DNA of 64,000 nt from Lutibacter maritimus (lineage in GTDB: Bacteria; Bacteroidota; Bacteroidia; Flavobacteriales; Flavobacteriaceae): positions 69,501 to 133,500 of the forward strand of contig NZ_FOZP01000004.1 of NCBI RefSeq assembly GCF_900116115.1, read 5' to 3'. The position numbers and the translations under genes are program-made. Below are positions 27,550 through 35,511 of the stretch, one piece after another (position 1 is the stretch's first letter; each line of letters starts with the position of its first letter). The notes below the pieces were generated by a model. The model was not told the DNA's origin. It saw only the letters and a list, made by a program, of their open reading frames with translations, and made no database searches.

Positions 27550-27943
27550 GCGCATAATTGCGCTTTTATATTTTGTCAGTTCTGCGAGGTGTATTACTTT
27601 TGCAACACTTCCTCTGTTTGTATTAATTAGCTATGTCATAGTTGGTTGGTTTTAGGTTAAACATTTTATTAGCGTATTGTGTTCTTAAAATTTTTACCAG
27701 CAGAGGATTTTTATTTTTTCTCCGCTTATTAACAATATATAATTACCTTCTTTAAGTTTTAAATAAAACTTAAAGGCAACAAAAAAATCTCTTAATATGA
27801 GTTTACTCCTTATTCTTAAAAATATGTGGTAAATAGCAATTTACAGCAGTATTCTTTTTCATATAACAATTTTGTATTGGGTTTTAAATCTTTCTTCAGG
27901 TTAAATGTATAAAAAAAAAAAAAGACTTGGCAAACTATTTTTT
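27550..27943. repeat. ~395-bp duplicated non-coding element, copy 2
   Basis: Second copy of 24451-24846. Substitutions and small indels are scattered, mainly between the -7 box and 27660; from about 27660 to 27930 it is almost unchanged. The hairpin CTTTAAGTTTT/AAAACTTAAAG (27750-27775) is kept while its loop differs (ATTT in copy 1, AAAT here). Its right edge joins directly to a decayed DUF423 fragment. Confidence 0.88.
27573..27602 (+). promoter_or_regulatory. Plus-strand promoter inside repeat copy 2
   Basis: TTG (27573-27575), 19 nt, TACTTTTG (27595-27602): the same promoter as in copy 1 at the same place in the element, start expected near 27606. Confidence 0.5.
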
Positions 27944-28083
27944 AGGATACAATTTACATTGCTTTTTATCAGTATTTTAGGAGGTTTAGCTGTAATATTT
28001 GGTGCTTTTGGGGCGCATGCATTAAAAAAATATTGAATGAAGATCAACTAAAAAGTTTTGAAACTGGTGTTAAATACCAACTT
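27944..28083 (+). pseudogene. Truncated duplicate of the DUF423 gene
   Basis: Aligns base by base with 29224-29363 at roughly 85-90% by eye. The start ATG has become AGG, one A is lost in the run after GCATTA (7 instead of 8), giving an early TGA, and the 3' two-thirds is missing after the codons for VKYQL. Clearly non-functional. It marks an old duplication or insertion boundary; the following 117 bp (28084-28200) match nothing I recognise. Confidence 0.85.
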
Positions 28084-28200
28084 GTAGTTTACAAATAATC
28101 TAAATAAGTAAGTAATGCCTTTAAAATGATACTGTGTTGGAAGCTGTGCATTTAAAATTATCATTACCGTTAAAAAAGGTACAATTTTATTGTTGTCAAG

Positions 28201-28593
28201 CTATTTTTTGGGTGGTTCTTTTCTAATTTGAATTCCTTTTTTTAACCAACGTTTAATTTGTACAGCAGGCTGAAAATTTAAATGAAATTTTTGAATGCCC
28301 TTTACGCGTAATAATGCTTGTGAAGGTTGCGCTTTGCCTTTCATTCCAATTTTAAACTTTCCTAAATGTTCTATATCAACTATTTTGCCATCTTGCAAAT
28401 GAAATAACATTTTAGGAGCCAATGCCATTAAAACAAATTTAACATCAACAGCACTTAAAGAACATTCATTACTAATTTCATACGCTATTTGGTCTAAATC
28501 TACCGTACCTGTACTTACAGCTTGCATAATATGCTGTATTTCATCTGTATTCAAAGGATTTCTTCGTTTTGAAAATCGATATTGTAATGGCAT
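28201..28593 (-). CDS. HU-like DNA-binding protein (HU-HIG type)
   Basis: 130 aa. It has the Bacteroidota HU-HIG pattern: MPLQYRFSKRRNP at the start, a helical region (VSTGTVDLDQIAYEISNECSLSAVDVKFVLMALAPKM), then IVDIEHLGKFKIGMKGKA and KFHLNFQPAVQIKRWLKKG. Presumably binds DNA as a nucleoid protein. It is isolated between a DUF423 fragment and a palindromic repeat, which together with the duplicated flanks suggests a mobile-prone location. Confidence 0.85.
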   Translation of the reverse strand: MPLQYRFSKRRNPLNTDEIQHIMQAVSTGTVDLDQIAYEISNECSLSAVDVKFVLMALAPKMLFHLQDGKIVDIEHLGKFKIGMKGKAQPSQALLRVKGIQKFHLNFQPAVQIKRWLKKGIQIRKEPPKK

Positions 28594-28892
28594 AATGTGA
28601 GTATTAAAATTTATAACGTATAGTTGTATTTATTTCTTCTTCTAGTAAATGAATTGTTTTCTTGTATAAATGAGTTTTTTTACTTGATAGTTGAAGTAAA
28701 TATAGTGCTTTTTATTTAAAAATATAGTACTATTAATTTGTAAATATTGAGCTATTTAATTAAGAAAATTGTACTACTAAAAAATACACATCTTTTAAAT
28801 GAAGTAATACACTGAATTAAAGAAAGTTAAACGTGTGTATTTATATTAAATTAAAAATAACCCATTGAGTGTAATTAGTTTTTTAAGTTAAG
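28594..28892. other. AT-rich intergenic stretch, nothing recognised
   Basis: Upstream of the HU-like gene. No open frame of note, no consensus promoter facing the HU-like gene, and no repeat found by eye; only A/T-rich sequence. Confidence 0.6.
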
Positions 28893-29020
28893 TTTTCGTC
28901 AGTTCGAGTGATTTTCGATAGAAAATTGTATCGAGGACTAGAAAATTTATCTTAAAAAATGGTTCTCGATACATTTTTTGTTCCTTTGCAATACACAAAA
29001 AACACTCGAACTGACGTTTT
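28893..29020. repeat. Nested palindromic repeat (MITE/REP-like)
   Basis: Outer arms CGTCAGTTCGAGTG (28897-28910) and CACTCGAACTGACG (29003-29016) are perfect 14-bp inverted repeats; inner arms TGTATCGAG (28928-28936) and CTCGATACA (28965-28973) pair too, so the whole ~125 bp can fold into one cruciform. I recall near-identical elements dispersed in many Flavobacteriaceae genomes. No coding capacity. Confidence 0.85.
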
Positions 29021-29223
29021 TAAAAATTACACCTAACGTGTTAAAGATACTAAAAATATATTGATATGTAATAAGTAAGACCTATTAATTATGAACAAAA
29101 AATCATCATTTATTTAGAACCAAGCTATCTAAAAAGCCTTGAAATTAGTCCTGCTATTTTAAAGTTTTTCAATCAGTTTCATTTACAAATAAGAATAGCT
29201 ACATTTACACCAAACTATTTTTT

Positions 29224-29604
29224 ATGTCACAATTTACATTACTTTTTGCCAGTATTTTAGGAGGTTTAGCCGTTATTTTTGGTGCTTTTGGTGCACATGC
29301 ATTAAAAAAAATACTAAATGAAGATCAATTAAAAAGTTTTGAAACTGGTGTAAAATACCAACTATATCACGCTATTGTTTTATTGGTTATTGGCTTTAAT
29401 TTAAGTTTAGATACTACATTAGAAAAATATATGGTATATAGCTTTATGATTGGAATTATACTTTTTTCATTCAGTATTTATGGTTTGGTTATTTCATCTG
29501 CAAATAATAAAAAATTAAAGTTTTTAGGCCCAATTACGCCTTTAGGTGGTTTATTATTAGTATGCGGCTGGATTTTGTTATGTTTTTCAATTTTGAATTT
29601 ATAA
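29224..29604 (+). CDS. DUF423 family membrane protein
   Basis: 126-aa inner-membrane protein with four predicted helices: LLFASILGGLAVIFGAFGAHALKKIL (TM1, with the family signature GAFGAHALK), YHAIVLLVIGFNLSL, YSFMIGIILFSFSIYGLVIS and LGPITPLGGLLLVCGWILL (with the conserved PxGG). YgdD/DUF423 proteins have no settled function. A degenerate copy of the 5' third lies 1.3 kb upstream at 27944-28083. Confidence 0.9.
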   Translation: MSQFTLLFASILGGLAVIFGAFGAHALKKILNEDQLKSFETGVKYQLYHAIVLLVIGFNLSLDTTLEKYMVYSFMIGIILFSFSIYGLVISSANNKKLKFLGPITPLGGLLLVCGWILLCFSILNL

Positions 29605-29607
29605 CAT

Positions 29608-29787
29608 AAAGAGGCTGTATTGAAAGTAGAATTTTAGTCAACTTATGCATCTATTTCACTCAGCAACAGATTATTGAGCGAAGTAGATACACAGGTTCTC
29701 ATTGTGATCGATGATCAATATGATAAGATGCTGAATCAAGTTCAGCATGACGTGTTTCTAGACTTTTTAAACAGCCTCTTTTTTTAA
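29608..29787. repeat. Palindromic intergenic repeat, copy B (terminator)
   Basis: Outer arms AAAGAGGCTGT and ACAGCCTCTTT form a perfect 11-bp stem followed by a T-run; the interior shares ~65 bp (from CAGGTTCTCAT to CAGCATGACGTG) with copy A at 20611. Copy B carries additional sequence with GCATCTATTTCACTC near its left end. It fills the convergent gap between the DUF423 and porin genes. Confidence 0.8.
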
Positions 29788-29816
29788 AACAACTAACTAA
29801 AGCTTTTGTCTATAAA

Positions 29817-31067
29817 TTATTTTGAAGAAAATAATTTAGGATTAAATGTAAACATAATCCAGCTCCAAGAACTGTTTTCATCTTTACCACCACCTTTTAA
29901 TACTTCCATAGAATTTGTTCCGTACATTTTAGAATAACCTGCGCTAAATGCAATATTATTAGCTACTTTATATCCAATTGTTAGATCAATTTCAGTTCCT
30001 AATTTACTGTCCATTTTAGTAGTTCCGCTATAAATATCAGCAGCAGATGAAAAGAAATGAGGCATAACCTTTGCTGAAAACTTATCTTTATTATACCCAA
30101 CAAAACCATTTACATCTACTAAACCAACTGATCCACCGTGGTTTCCAACATAAAAATAATCCATCCAACCATTAAATTTATGGTTGGTACCATATAACGG
30201 ATTGAAGGATTTTACGTCTAAACTTGTGTCATTTGTGTCTTTCCCACTTAAATATTCAGCACCTACACCAAAAGAAAATAAATCGGAAGCTTTATAACTT
30301 ATGTTTCCAGAAAAATTAGAAGCACTTACATCTTTATCAGAAATTTTTCCAGTTTGAACATATATAGAGAAATCTGAAGCAAATTTTCCTTCTTTATACG
30401 TAATATACGTACCTATTGTTTGTGAGTAATCTACTTTTTGATCTCCAGCATTTAAATATTCAACACCATTATTTAAAGCCAATAAACTTAAACCAACTTT
30501 ATCAATTGCTGTGTGATAATATGCATATTGAAATGTTTTGTAACCTGCAATATTGCTGTATAAATTATCTACACCTGCTTGGCTATCAGCATTTAAAGCA
30601 AAACCTATATCTAAATTACTCTTTTCTGAAAGTTTAAATTTAGCAATCATAGCATCATGGCTTCTAGCTTGTTGTGCCCAACCTACGTTTCCAAAAATTC
30701 TACTGTCATCATATACAATTTCTTGACGCCCTAATTTTAATGAAAAACTGTCAGATAATAATGCTTCTGCCCAAGCTTCGTGTAACATTGTAGCATTGTC
30801 ATCAGCGCCTAAAGTACTAATATCTCCCCAAACTCTAACGTTTTGTAAAGACATTCCAATTTTAATTTTATCTTGACTAAAATTAAAGTTTAAACGTGAT
30901 CGCTGTGAAATAAAGTTGGCACCATCTGCATTTGTTGCTAGCAATGAACCGTAACCATGTTTATTTTCAAAACGCGGTCTTAATTCGGCAGATAAATCAA
31001 ATTGTTGCGCATAATTAGTTGTTACAATTAATGTAACTAAAAGTGTAAAATAAAAATACTTTCTCAT
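29817..31067 (-). CDS. Outer-membrane porin, alginate-export-like
   Basis: 416 aa with signal peptide (MRKYFYFTLLVTLIVTTNYAQ) and repeated amphipathic strands: SAELRPRFENKHGYG, RSRLNFNF, FSLKLGRQEIVYDDSRIFGN, the block WAQQARSHDAMI. These resemble the alginate export (AlgE-type) barrel family found widely in Bacteroidota as general or nitrate-linked porins. It is the last gene behind the nor cluster but has its own promoter, whose layout copies that of norC, so I infer expression under the same low-oxygen/NO conditions. Substrate unknown. Confidence 0.82.
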   Translation of the reverse strand: MRKYFYFTLLVTLIVTTNYAQQFDLSAELRPRFENKHGYGSLLATNADGANFISQRSRLNFNFSQDKIKIGMSLQNVRVWGDISTLGADDNATMLHEAWAEALLSDSFSLKLGRQEIVYDDSRIFGNVGWAQQARSHDAMIAKFKLSEKSNLDIGFALNADSQAGVDNLYSNIAGYKTFQYAYYHTAIDKVGLSLLALNNGVEYLNAGDQKVDYSQTIGTYITYKEGKFASDFSIYVQTGKISDKDVSASNFSGNISYKASDLFSFGVGAEYLSGKDTNDTSLDVKSFNPLYGTNHKFNGWMDYFYVGNHGGSVGLVDVNGFVGYNKDKFSAKVMPHFFSSAADIYSGTTKMDSKLGTEIDLTIGYKVANNIAFSAGYSKMYGTNSMEVLKGGGKDENSSWSWIMFTFNPKLFSSK

Positions 31068-31099
31068 TGGTATTTGTTTTAATTATTTTTCAGTTAAAT

Positions 31100-31172
31100 A
31101 TATAAAGACCTCTTTGTCTTTATATGGCGAAAATACGCGCAATAAAAGAAGTAAATAATGATTTTTATCAAC
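31100..31172 (-). promoter_or_regulatory. Porin promoter with two palindromes
   Basis: Minus-strand order: AATGA-N6-TCAAC type palindrome (31157-31172, centre about -40), -7 box TATTTTCG (31128-31135), start near 31124, then a perfect inverted repeat with 10-bp arms ATATAAAGAC/GTCTTTATAT (31100-31125). The same three parts at the same spacing occur ahead of norC (38275-38352). Confidence 0.55.
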
Positions 31173-31176
31173 TTTG

Positions 31177-31425
31177 CTATTTTAAAATAAATAGTAGCGT
31201 TCCCATTACTATAATTAAATAAAATATTATTGAAAATTTCCAAAAAGAATGTGCTTTTTTCATTTCCATAAAATAATTTGCAACTAAAATAAATTTAATG
31301 GCAGCAAGCACCAATATAAAAGTTACAGCAACTGTTGTTACAAGTGTTGAATTTGATACCAATGCTGTACAAATTGTAAGCATAATTAATACTAGCCAAA
31401 CTATTAAAAGAAGGTTTTTTCTCAT
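31177..31425 (-). CDS. Small membrane protein, cytochrome oxidase subunit IV/NorF-like
   Basis: 82 aa with three hydrophobic helices (LLLIVWLVLIMLTICTALV, LVTTVAVTFILVLAAIKFILVANYFMEMKKAH, FWKFSIIFYLIIVMGTLLFI). The AAIKFILVANYFMEMKKAH block is typical of prokaryotic subunit IV-like (COX4_pro) proteins and of NorF, which accompanies NorE in nor clusters. Begins 1 bp after the norE-like gene. Assists NO reductase activity by inference only. Confidence 0.75.
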   Translation of the reverse strand: MRKNLLLIVWLVLIMLTICTALVSNSTLVTTVAVTFILVLAAIKFILVANYFMEMKKAHSFWKFSIIFYLIIVMGTLLFILK

Positions 31426-31426
31426 T

Positions 31427-32005
31427 TTAAAAAAGTAAATAGATTACGGGAAATAATAATAACCAAATTAAATCGCACATATGCCAAAACGCAGCACTTG
31501 CTTCAAAATCTTCTAAGTTTAGGGTAGATTTTCTTTTAAAACCAACATAATTAAATAGTAAAATAACCAATCCAACCACCACATGAATTACATGAAACAA
31601 GGTTAACATCCAATAAAATGAAAAAAATGTATTGTAACCAATTGTTAAACCTGCTTGTAGTTTAAAATAATATTCAACGCTTTTTAATAGTAAAAACAAC
31701 ACGCCACCAACCATTGTTAATTTTAGAAAAAAAGTAGCTTTTTCAATCTTATTTTCTTTAAAATTTTCTACCGATTTTGCCATAAAAAACCCACTGGTTA
31801 ATAAAAAAATGGTATTGATTGCACCAAAAGTAGTATTCAATAATAATTTAGATTGATGAAAAATTTCAGGTTCATCTTTACTATACAAAACCATTGCAAC
31901 TAAAGCTGCGCCAAAAGTGAATAATTCTAAAAAGATGATAATCCATAGTAAAATTCCTCCTGGCGGATACGCAATATTTTTGCTGTTAATTGTTGAAGTA
32001 TCCAT
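31427..32005 (-). CDS. norE: Cytochrome oxidase subunit III-like protein, NorE type
   Basis: 192 aa, five hydrophobic segments, subunit-III fold: GGILLWIIIFLELFTFGAALVAM, NTIFLLTSGFFMAKSVE and ending SAAFWHMCDLIWLLLFPVIYL with the conserved WHxxDxxW. In denitrifiers norE sits in the nor operon and raises NO reductase activity; here it follows the hemerythrin-PAS gene by 3 bp. A stand-alone subunit III without subunits I/II of an oxidase supports the NorE reading. Confidence 0.8.
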   Translation of the reverse strand: MDTSTINSKNIAYPPGGILLWIIIFLELFTFGAALVAMVLYSKDEPEIFHQSKLLLNTTFGAINTIFLLTSGFFMAKSVENFKENKIEKATFFLKLTMVGGVLFLLLKSVEYYFKLQAGLTIGYNTFFSFYWMLTLFHVIHVVVGLVILLFNYVGFKRKSTLNLEDFEASAAFWHMCDLIWLLLFPVIYLLF

Positions 32006-32008
32006 AAA

Positions 32009-32986
32009 TTAATCCCAATCTAACAAACGTTTTTCGCCTTCTAATTTTTGAATATCTGTTACGTCCTGTGACATTTCAATAACACCTCTGTATTTCTTAT
32101 CATTATCTCTAATAGCGAAATATCTGATATGAATAATTCTTCCTCTAAAGTTGAACCAAAACTCTGCAACATCTTTTGTTCCAGCTTTAAATTCGGCTAC
32201 AATTCGCAATACCATATCTACACTTTTTGGTGGATGACAAAAACGAACTTCACGTCCAATAATTCCTTTACTTCTTGGAAAAACTCTATCATCTCCTCTA
32301 TTGTAAAAAATTACTTTATCATTTTCATCCACAAACGTAATGTCAACTGGCAAAAAACGAAGTAATAAATTTACTTGTTCAGGAGTCATATAACCTTCGT
32401 CGTAATGAAACGTGTTTTCCAACGAAAAAGATAAATCGCGTTGTGTAAAATCTTCACTTGGGTGCACATATGTTTCTTGCTCAATTGCAGGATATGGTAA
32501 TGGTTTTTCTAATAACATCCAACCAATTTCCTCATCGCCTTGGTAAAATTCTTTCCATTCGTCTTCCGATAATAATTCCATTGAATTTGGAAATAATTTC
32601 ATATGTTCAATGGTTAATAAACGCTTAATTCCTTCCACTAAATACGGAATATTATCTACAATTTTCTGTGTATTTCTTTCTGAATTATAGGTATTTAATA
32701 AACGTATTTGATCACGTAAATTGTCATGAAATGACCACATTCCTTGACTTGGACCTTCCCAACCGTGCTTTTCTAAATATGGAAATAATTGATTTTCTTT
32801 GCGTGAAAATCGTTTTTCAATAGTTGTTAATTGATTGAAAATATTAAAATATTTTTGAAAATCAGCTACTGGATTAACATCATATAATTCAGCTAATAAA
32901 TTCTGAATTAATTCGCTTTCTTGGTAATATACTTTTACTGGATGCCCCGTTGGCAGTTTTTCTACAGTAGTTAAAAATGAATTCAT
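32009..32986 (-). CDS. Hemerythrin-like and PAS domain protein
   Basis: 325 aa. Residues ~15-150 are an all-helical HHE/DUF438-type region with FSRKENQLFPYLEKHGWEGP, WSFHDNLRDQI and LTIEHMKLFPNSMELL, giving His/Glu positions for a di-iron site. Residues ~205-320 form a PAS domain (RFLPVDITFVDENDKVIFYN, IGREVRFCHPPKSVD, YFAIRDNDKKYRGVIEMSQDVTDI). No kinase or DNA-binding output follows. Position between ric and norE in the nor unit suggests NO/O2 or iron sensing or NO scavenging; this is inference. Next gene upstream ends 15 bp away. Confidence 0.82.
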   Translation of the reverse strand: MNSFLTTVEKLPTGHPVKVYYQESELIQNLLAELYDVNPVADFQKYFNIFNQLTTIEKRFSRKENQLFPYLEKHGWEGPSQGMWSFHDNLRDQIRLLNTYNSERNTQKIVDNIPYLVEGIKRLLTIEHMKLFPNSMELLSEDEWKEFYQGDEEIGWMLLEKPLPYPAIEQETYVHPSEDFTQRDLSFSLENTFHYDEGYMTPEQVNLLLRFLPVDITFVDENDKVIFYNRGDDRVFPRSKGIIGREVRFCHPPKSVDMVLRIVAEFKAGTKDVAEFWFNFRGRIIHIRYFAIRDNDKKYRGVIEMSQDVTDIQKLEGEKRLLDWD

Positions 32987-33001
32987 TTTTTTAATTTTTT
33001 A

Positions 33002-33715
33002 TTAGGCTATTAATTTCAACACTTTTGGAAAAAAAACGTGTTTATTAAAATGTACATATTTTTGAAGTTGATGATCTAATTCGTGTAATTTTTCATATAA
33101 AAAACGGAACGAATTACAACCATCTGCAGGAACAGTATAATGTGTAGATAAATTTGAAATTTCTTTAAAAGTATCACTCACTAATTGTTGTGCAATTTCA
33201 GTTTTATTGATGGCTTTTTTAATTCCATCTATTTGATCTGTTGAAATTTCATCGAATTTATTGTTTAACTCTAAAACACTTTCAATAGTTGGAAACAAAG
33301 TAGTTTCTGTATTTTTTAGCATTTCAACCAACACCACCTCAACAGCTTGTAATAACGTATTAATTTCAACAACTTCTTTTGCATGACCTCCATGAACCTG
33401 CGCTACTTTAGCTGCAATTGGCATAATTTGCGGTAAATTTTCTTCAATGTAATTGTGGTATTCTTCACTAATTTGATCAATTAGTGAACTAATATCTAAA
33501 TCGTTTAAATCATGTTCTCCCGATATTTTTGAATTTAAAGCTTCAATTTCTTGCTTTAAAACGTTAAACTCAATTCCAATTTCTTTACAAGCGTTTTCTA
33601 AAGTAACGCCACCTCCACAACAAAAATCGATTTTGTATTTGCTAAAAACGTGATCAGATCCTAATTTTTTTGAAACAATTTCTGCAACTGTATTCTCTTT
33701 TGTAATATTCATCAT
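33002..33715 (-). CDS. ric: Iron-sulfur cluster repair di-iron protein (RIC/ScdA/YtfE)
   Basis: 237 aa. N-terminal ScdA domain with the CC motif (YKIDFCCGGGVTLENAC, about residues 26-43) and a C-terminal hemerythrin domain with repeated His: EEYHNYIEENLP, AQVHGGHAKEV, LSTHYTV, KLHELDHQLQKYVHFNKHVFFP. Repairs Fe-S clusters damaged by NO or oxidants. Located 8 bp after norD, consistent with an NO-defence operon. The start is MMNITKENTV; the second Met is equally possible. Confidence 0.93.
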   Translation of the reverse strand: MMNITKENTVAEIVSKKLGSDHVFSKYKIDFCCGGGVTLENACKEIGIEFNVLKQEIEALNSKISGEHDLNDLDISSLIDQISEEYHNYIEENLPQIMPIAAKVAQVHGGHAKEVVEINTLLQAVEVVLVEMLKNTETTLFPTIESVLELNNKFDEISTDQIDGIKKAINKTEIAQQLVSDTFKEISNLSTHYTVPADGCNSFRFLYEKLHELDHQLQKYVHFNKHVFFPKVLKLIA

Positions 33716-33723
33716 TTTAAATT

Positions 33724-35493
33724 TTATGATTGATGTTTTATTTTTTCATATAGTTGAACCATAGACCTTAACAATTCAACTGGTGTTGTTAATATTTGAT
33801 AATGATTTTGTCCAAACATTTGCGGTAAATAATATTTTGCTTGTGCTTCAATAGCTAAAGCATACGAATTTATATTGCGTTCATTTAATTCTCTTAACGC
33901 TTGTTTTACATCATTTACGCCGTACTTACCTTCGTATTTATCGTAATCATTTGGTTTGCCGTCTGACAGTAAAATCACCCATTTATTTTTAGTACTTCGC
34001 TTATCTAACATCGCACCAGAATGACGCAAAGCAGCACCAATTCTGGTATAACCACTTGGCGCTACAGCGCCAACTTTAAATTTGGCTTTATTCCAATCTT
34101 CATCAAAATCTTTTATGGTGATGTATGAAGAATGATTTCTAGTTTTAGAGTAAAAACAATCGATAGAAAAATCGATATTAAATTCATTTAAAATTTCTCC
34201 AAACAAAATAGAAACTTGCTTTTCTACATCAATTACGCGATTTCCTGCGGCATAACCATCACTTGATAAACTGATATCTAACAGCAATAAAATGGATAAA
34301 TCTTTCTCCTTTTTACGTTTTGAAATGTAAATATTTTCTGAAGGTGTGTGGTTAGAATGTACATCTACAAACAAATCTGTAATAGCATCAATATCAAATT
34401 CATCACCTTGTGTTTGTCTGCGTTGTTGTTGCAATTTATTGTTTACCGTTGTCAACATTTTACGCAAACCCATTAAGGTACTATTGTTTTCCTTTATCGT
34501 TTTTTTGTAATAATTCACATCATTTTTTAGCAAAGTTTTTGGGTATACTTTGCAAAAATCTGGTTTATAAGTACGTTTTGTATAATCCCATTCATCATAT
34601 TTAATATGATAGCCATTGGCATCAATTTCAGCACTTTCAGAAACGGTTGTATTTTCAATAAAATCTGCCTGATATACAGAATGCGCGGTATCATCAACAC
34701 GTACGGTATATTTCATATTAACATCTTCCAACGCATTTGAATGATCATCCAATTCATCTTCCCCATCAAAATCTCTAAAATTACCACCAAATTCTTCTGC
34801 TGTTTCAACTTTTTCAAACTGATGTTGTAAAACAGCATCTTCTTGTTGCTTTACATCAACTTGCACAGAAATAATTTCTTCAACAGCTTTTGATTTTAAA
34901 ATGGTTTTCGGTTGTTCTTCATTGGCTTTTTTTACTTTATCTGTAAAATTATTTAATGTGTTTTCTGAAGCTTCTTCAGGGTTGTTTCGCATCCATTTTC
35001 CGTAGATAAATGAATAATCTGCCACTTCTTCTTCTTTTACTTTGTTTGTATAGAACTTTTTAAAGTTCGCATAGTATTTTTTAGTTATGGGAAATTGCTC
35101 AAATAACGATACTAATATTTGTTGAGATGTTTCTTGTGCTTTTTGTTGTGATTCTATTAACTCATGTTCTTGATGATCGTTCCAATTTAAATTTAAATTC
35201 TTTTGAATTGATAAGTATAAAACTCGAAATAAATAGAACGCAATATTTTCATCAATCGACTGAAAATCAGAAAATTTTGTAGGTAAAAAGAAATTATTGT
35301 TTTTATAACCACCTTCTCTTTCAGCCTCGTAAATTTCGATAGAATTACCAGTAATTGCGCGCGCCAATATGGTTAATCTAGGTTTTATATCTTCTAAATT
35401 AACAGTGTACAAATTCGCATTCTCTTTCTCTTTTTTCTTTCTTTTAAAATAAAAAGCTAATTTGGTAAATATGTATTCATCTGGTTCGAACAT
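33724..35493 (-). CDS. norD: NorD-type VWA domain protein
   Basis: 589 aa. The C-terminal third is a von Willebrand A domain: LLLLDISLSSDG is the DxSxS metal site and VILLSDGKPND the later Asp loop; the middle is acidic and poorly conserved. NorD pairs with the MoxR-type ATPase NorQ to insert iron and activate NorBC. It is 18 bp behind norQ in the expected order. Length is close to that of known NorD proteins (~600-640). Confidence 0.92.
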   Translation of the reverse strand: MFEPDEYIFTKLAFYFKRKKKEKENANLYTVNLEDIKPRLTILARAITGNSIEIYEAEREGGYKNNNFFLPTKFSDFQSIDENIAFYLFRVLYLSIQKNLNLNWNDHQEHELIESQQKAQETSQQILVSLFEQFPITKKYYANFKKFYTNKVKEEEVADYSFIYGKWMRNNPEEASENTLNNFTDKVKKANEEQPKTILKSKAVEEIISVQVDVKQQEDAVLQHQFEKVETAEEFGGNFRDFDGEDELDDHSNALEDVNMKYTVRVDDTAHSVYQADFIENTTVSESAEIDANGYHIKYDEWDYTKRTYKPDFCKVYPKTLLKNDVNYYKKTIKENNSTLMGLRKMLTTVNNKLQQQRRQTQGDEFDIDAITDLFVDVHSNHTPSENIYISKRKKEKDLSILLLLDISLSSDGYAAGNRVIDVEKQVSILFGEILNEFNIDFSIDCFYSKTRNHSSYITIKDFDEDWNKAKFKVGAVAPSGYTRIGAALRHSGAMLDKRSTKNKWVILLSDGKPNDYDKYEGKYGVNDVKQALRELNERNINSYALAIEAQAKYYLPQMFGQNHYQILTTPVELLRSMVQLYEKIKHQS

Positions 35494-35511
35494 TCTTTAT
35501 TTTTTGGCAAA

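Noticed and set aside
24451-28083. Insertion sequence bounded by the two ~395-bp copies acting as direct repeats
   Set aside because: No transposase or integrase lies between them and the enclosed genes are ordinary GLPGLI genes; tandem duplication explains it better.
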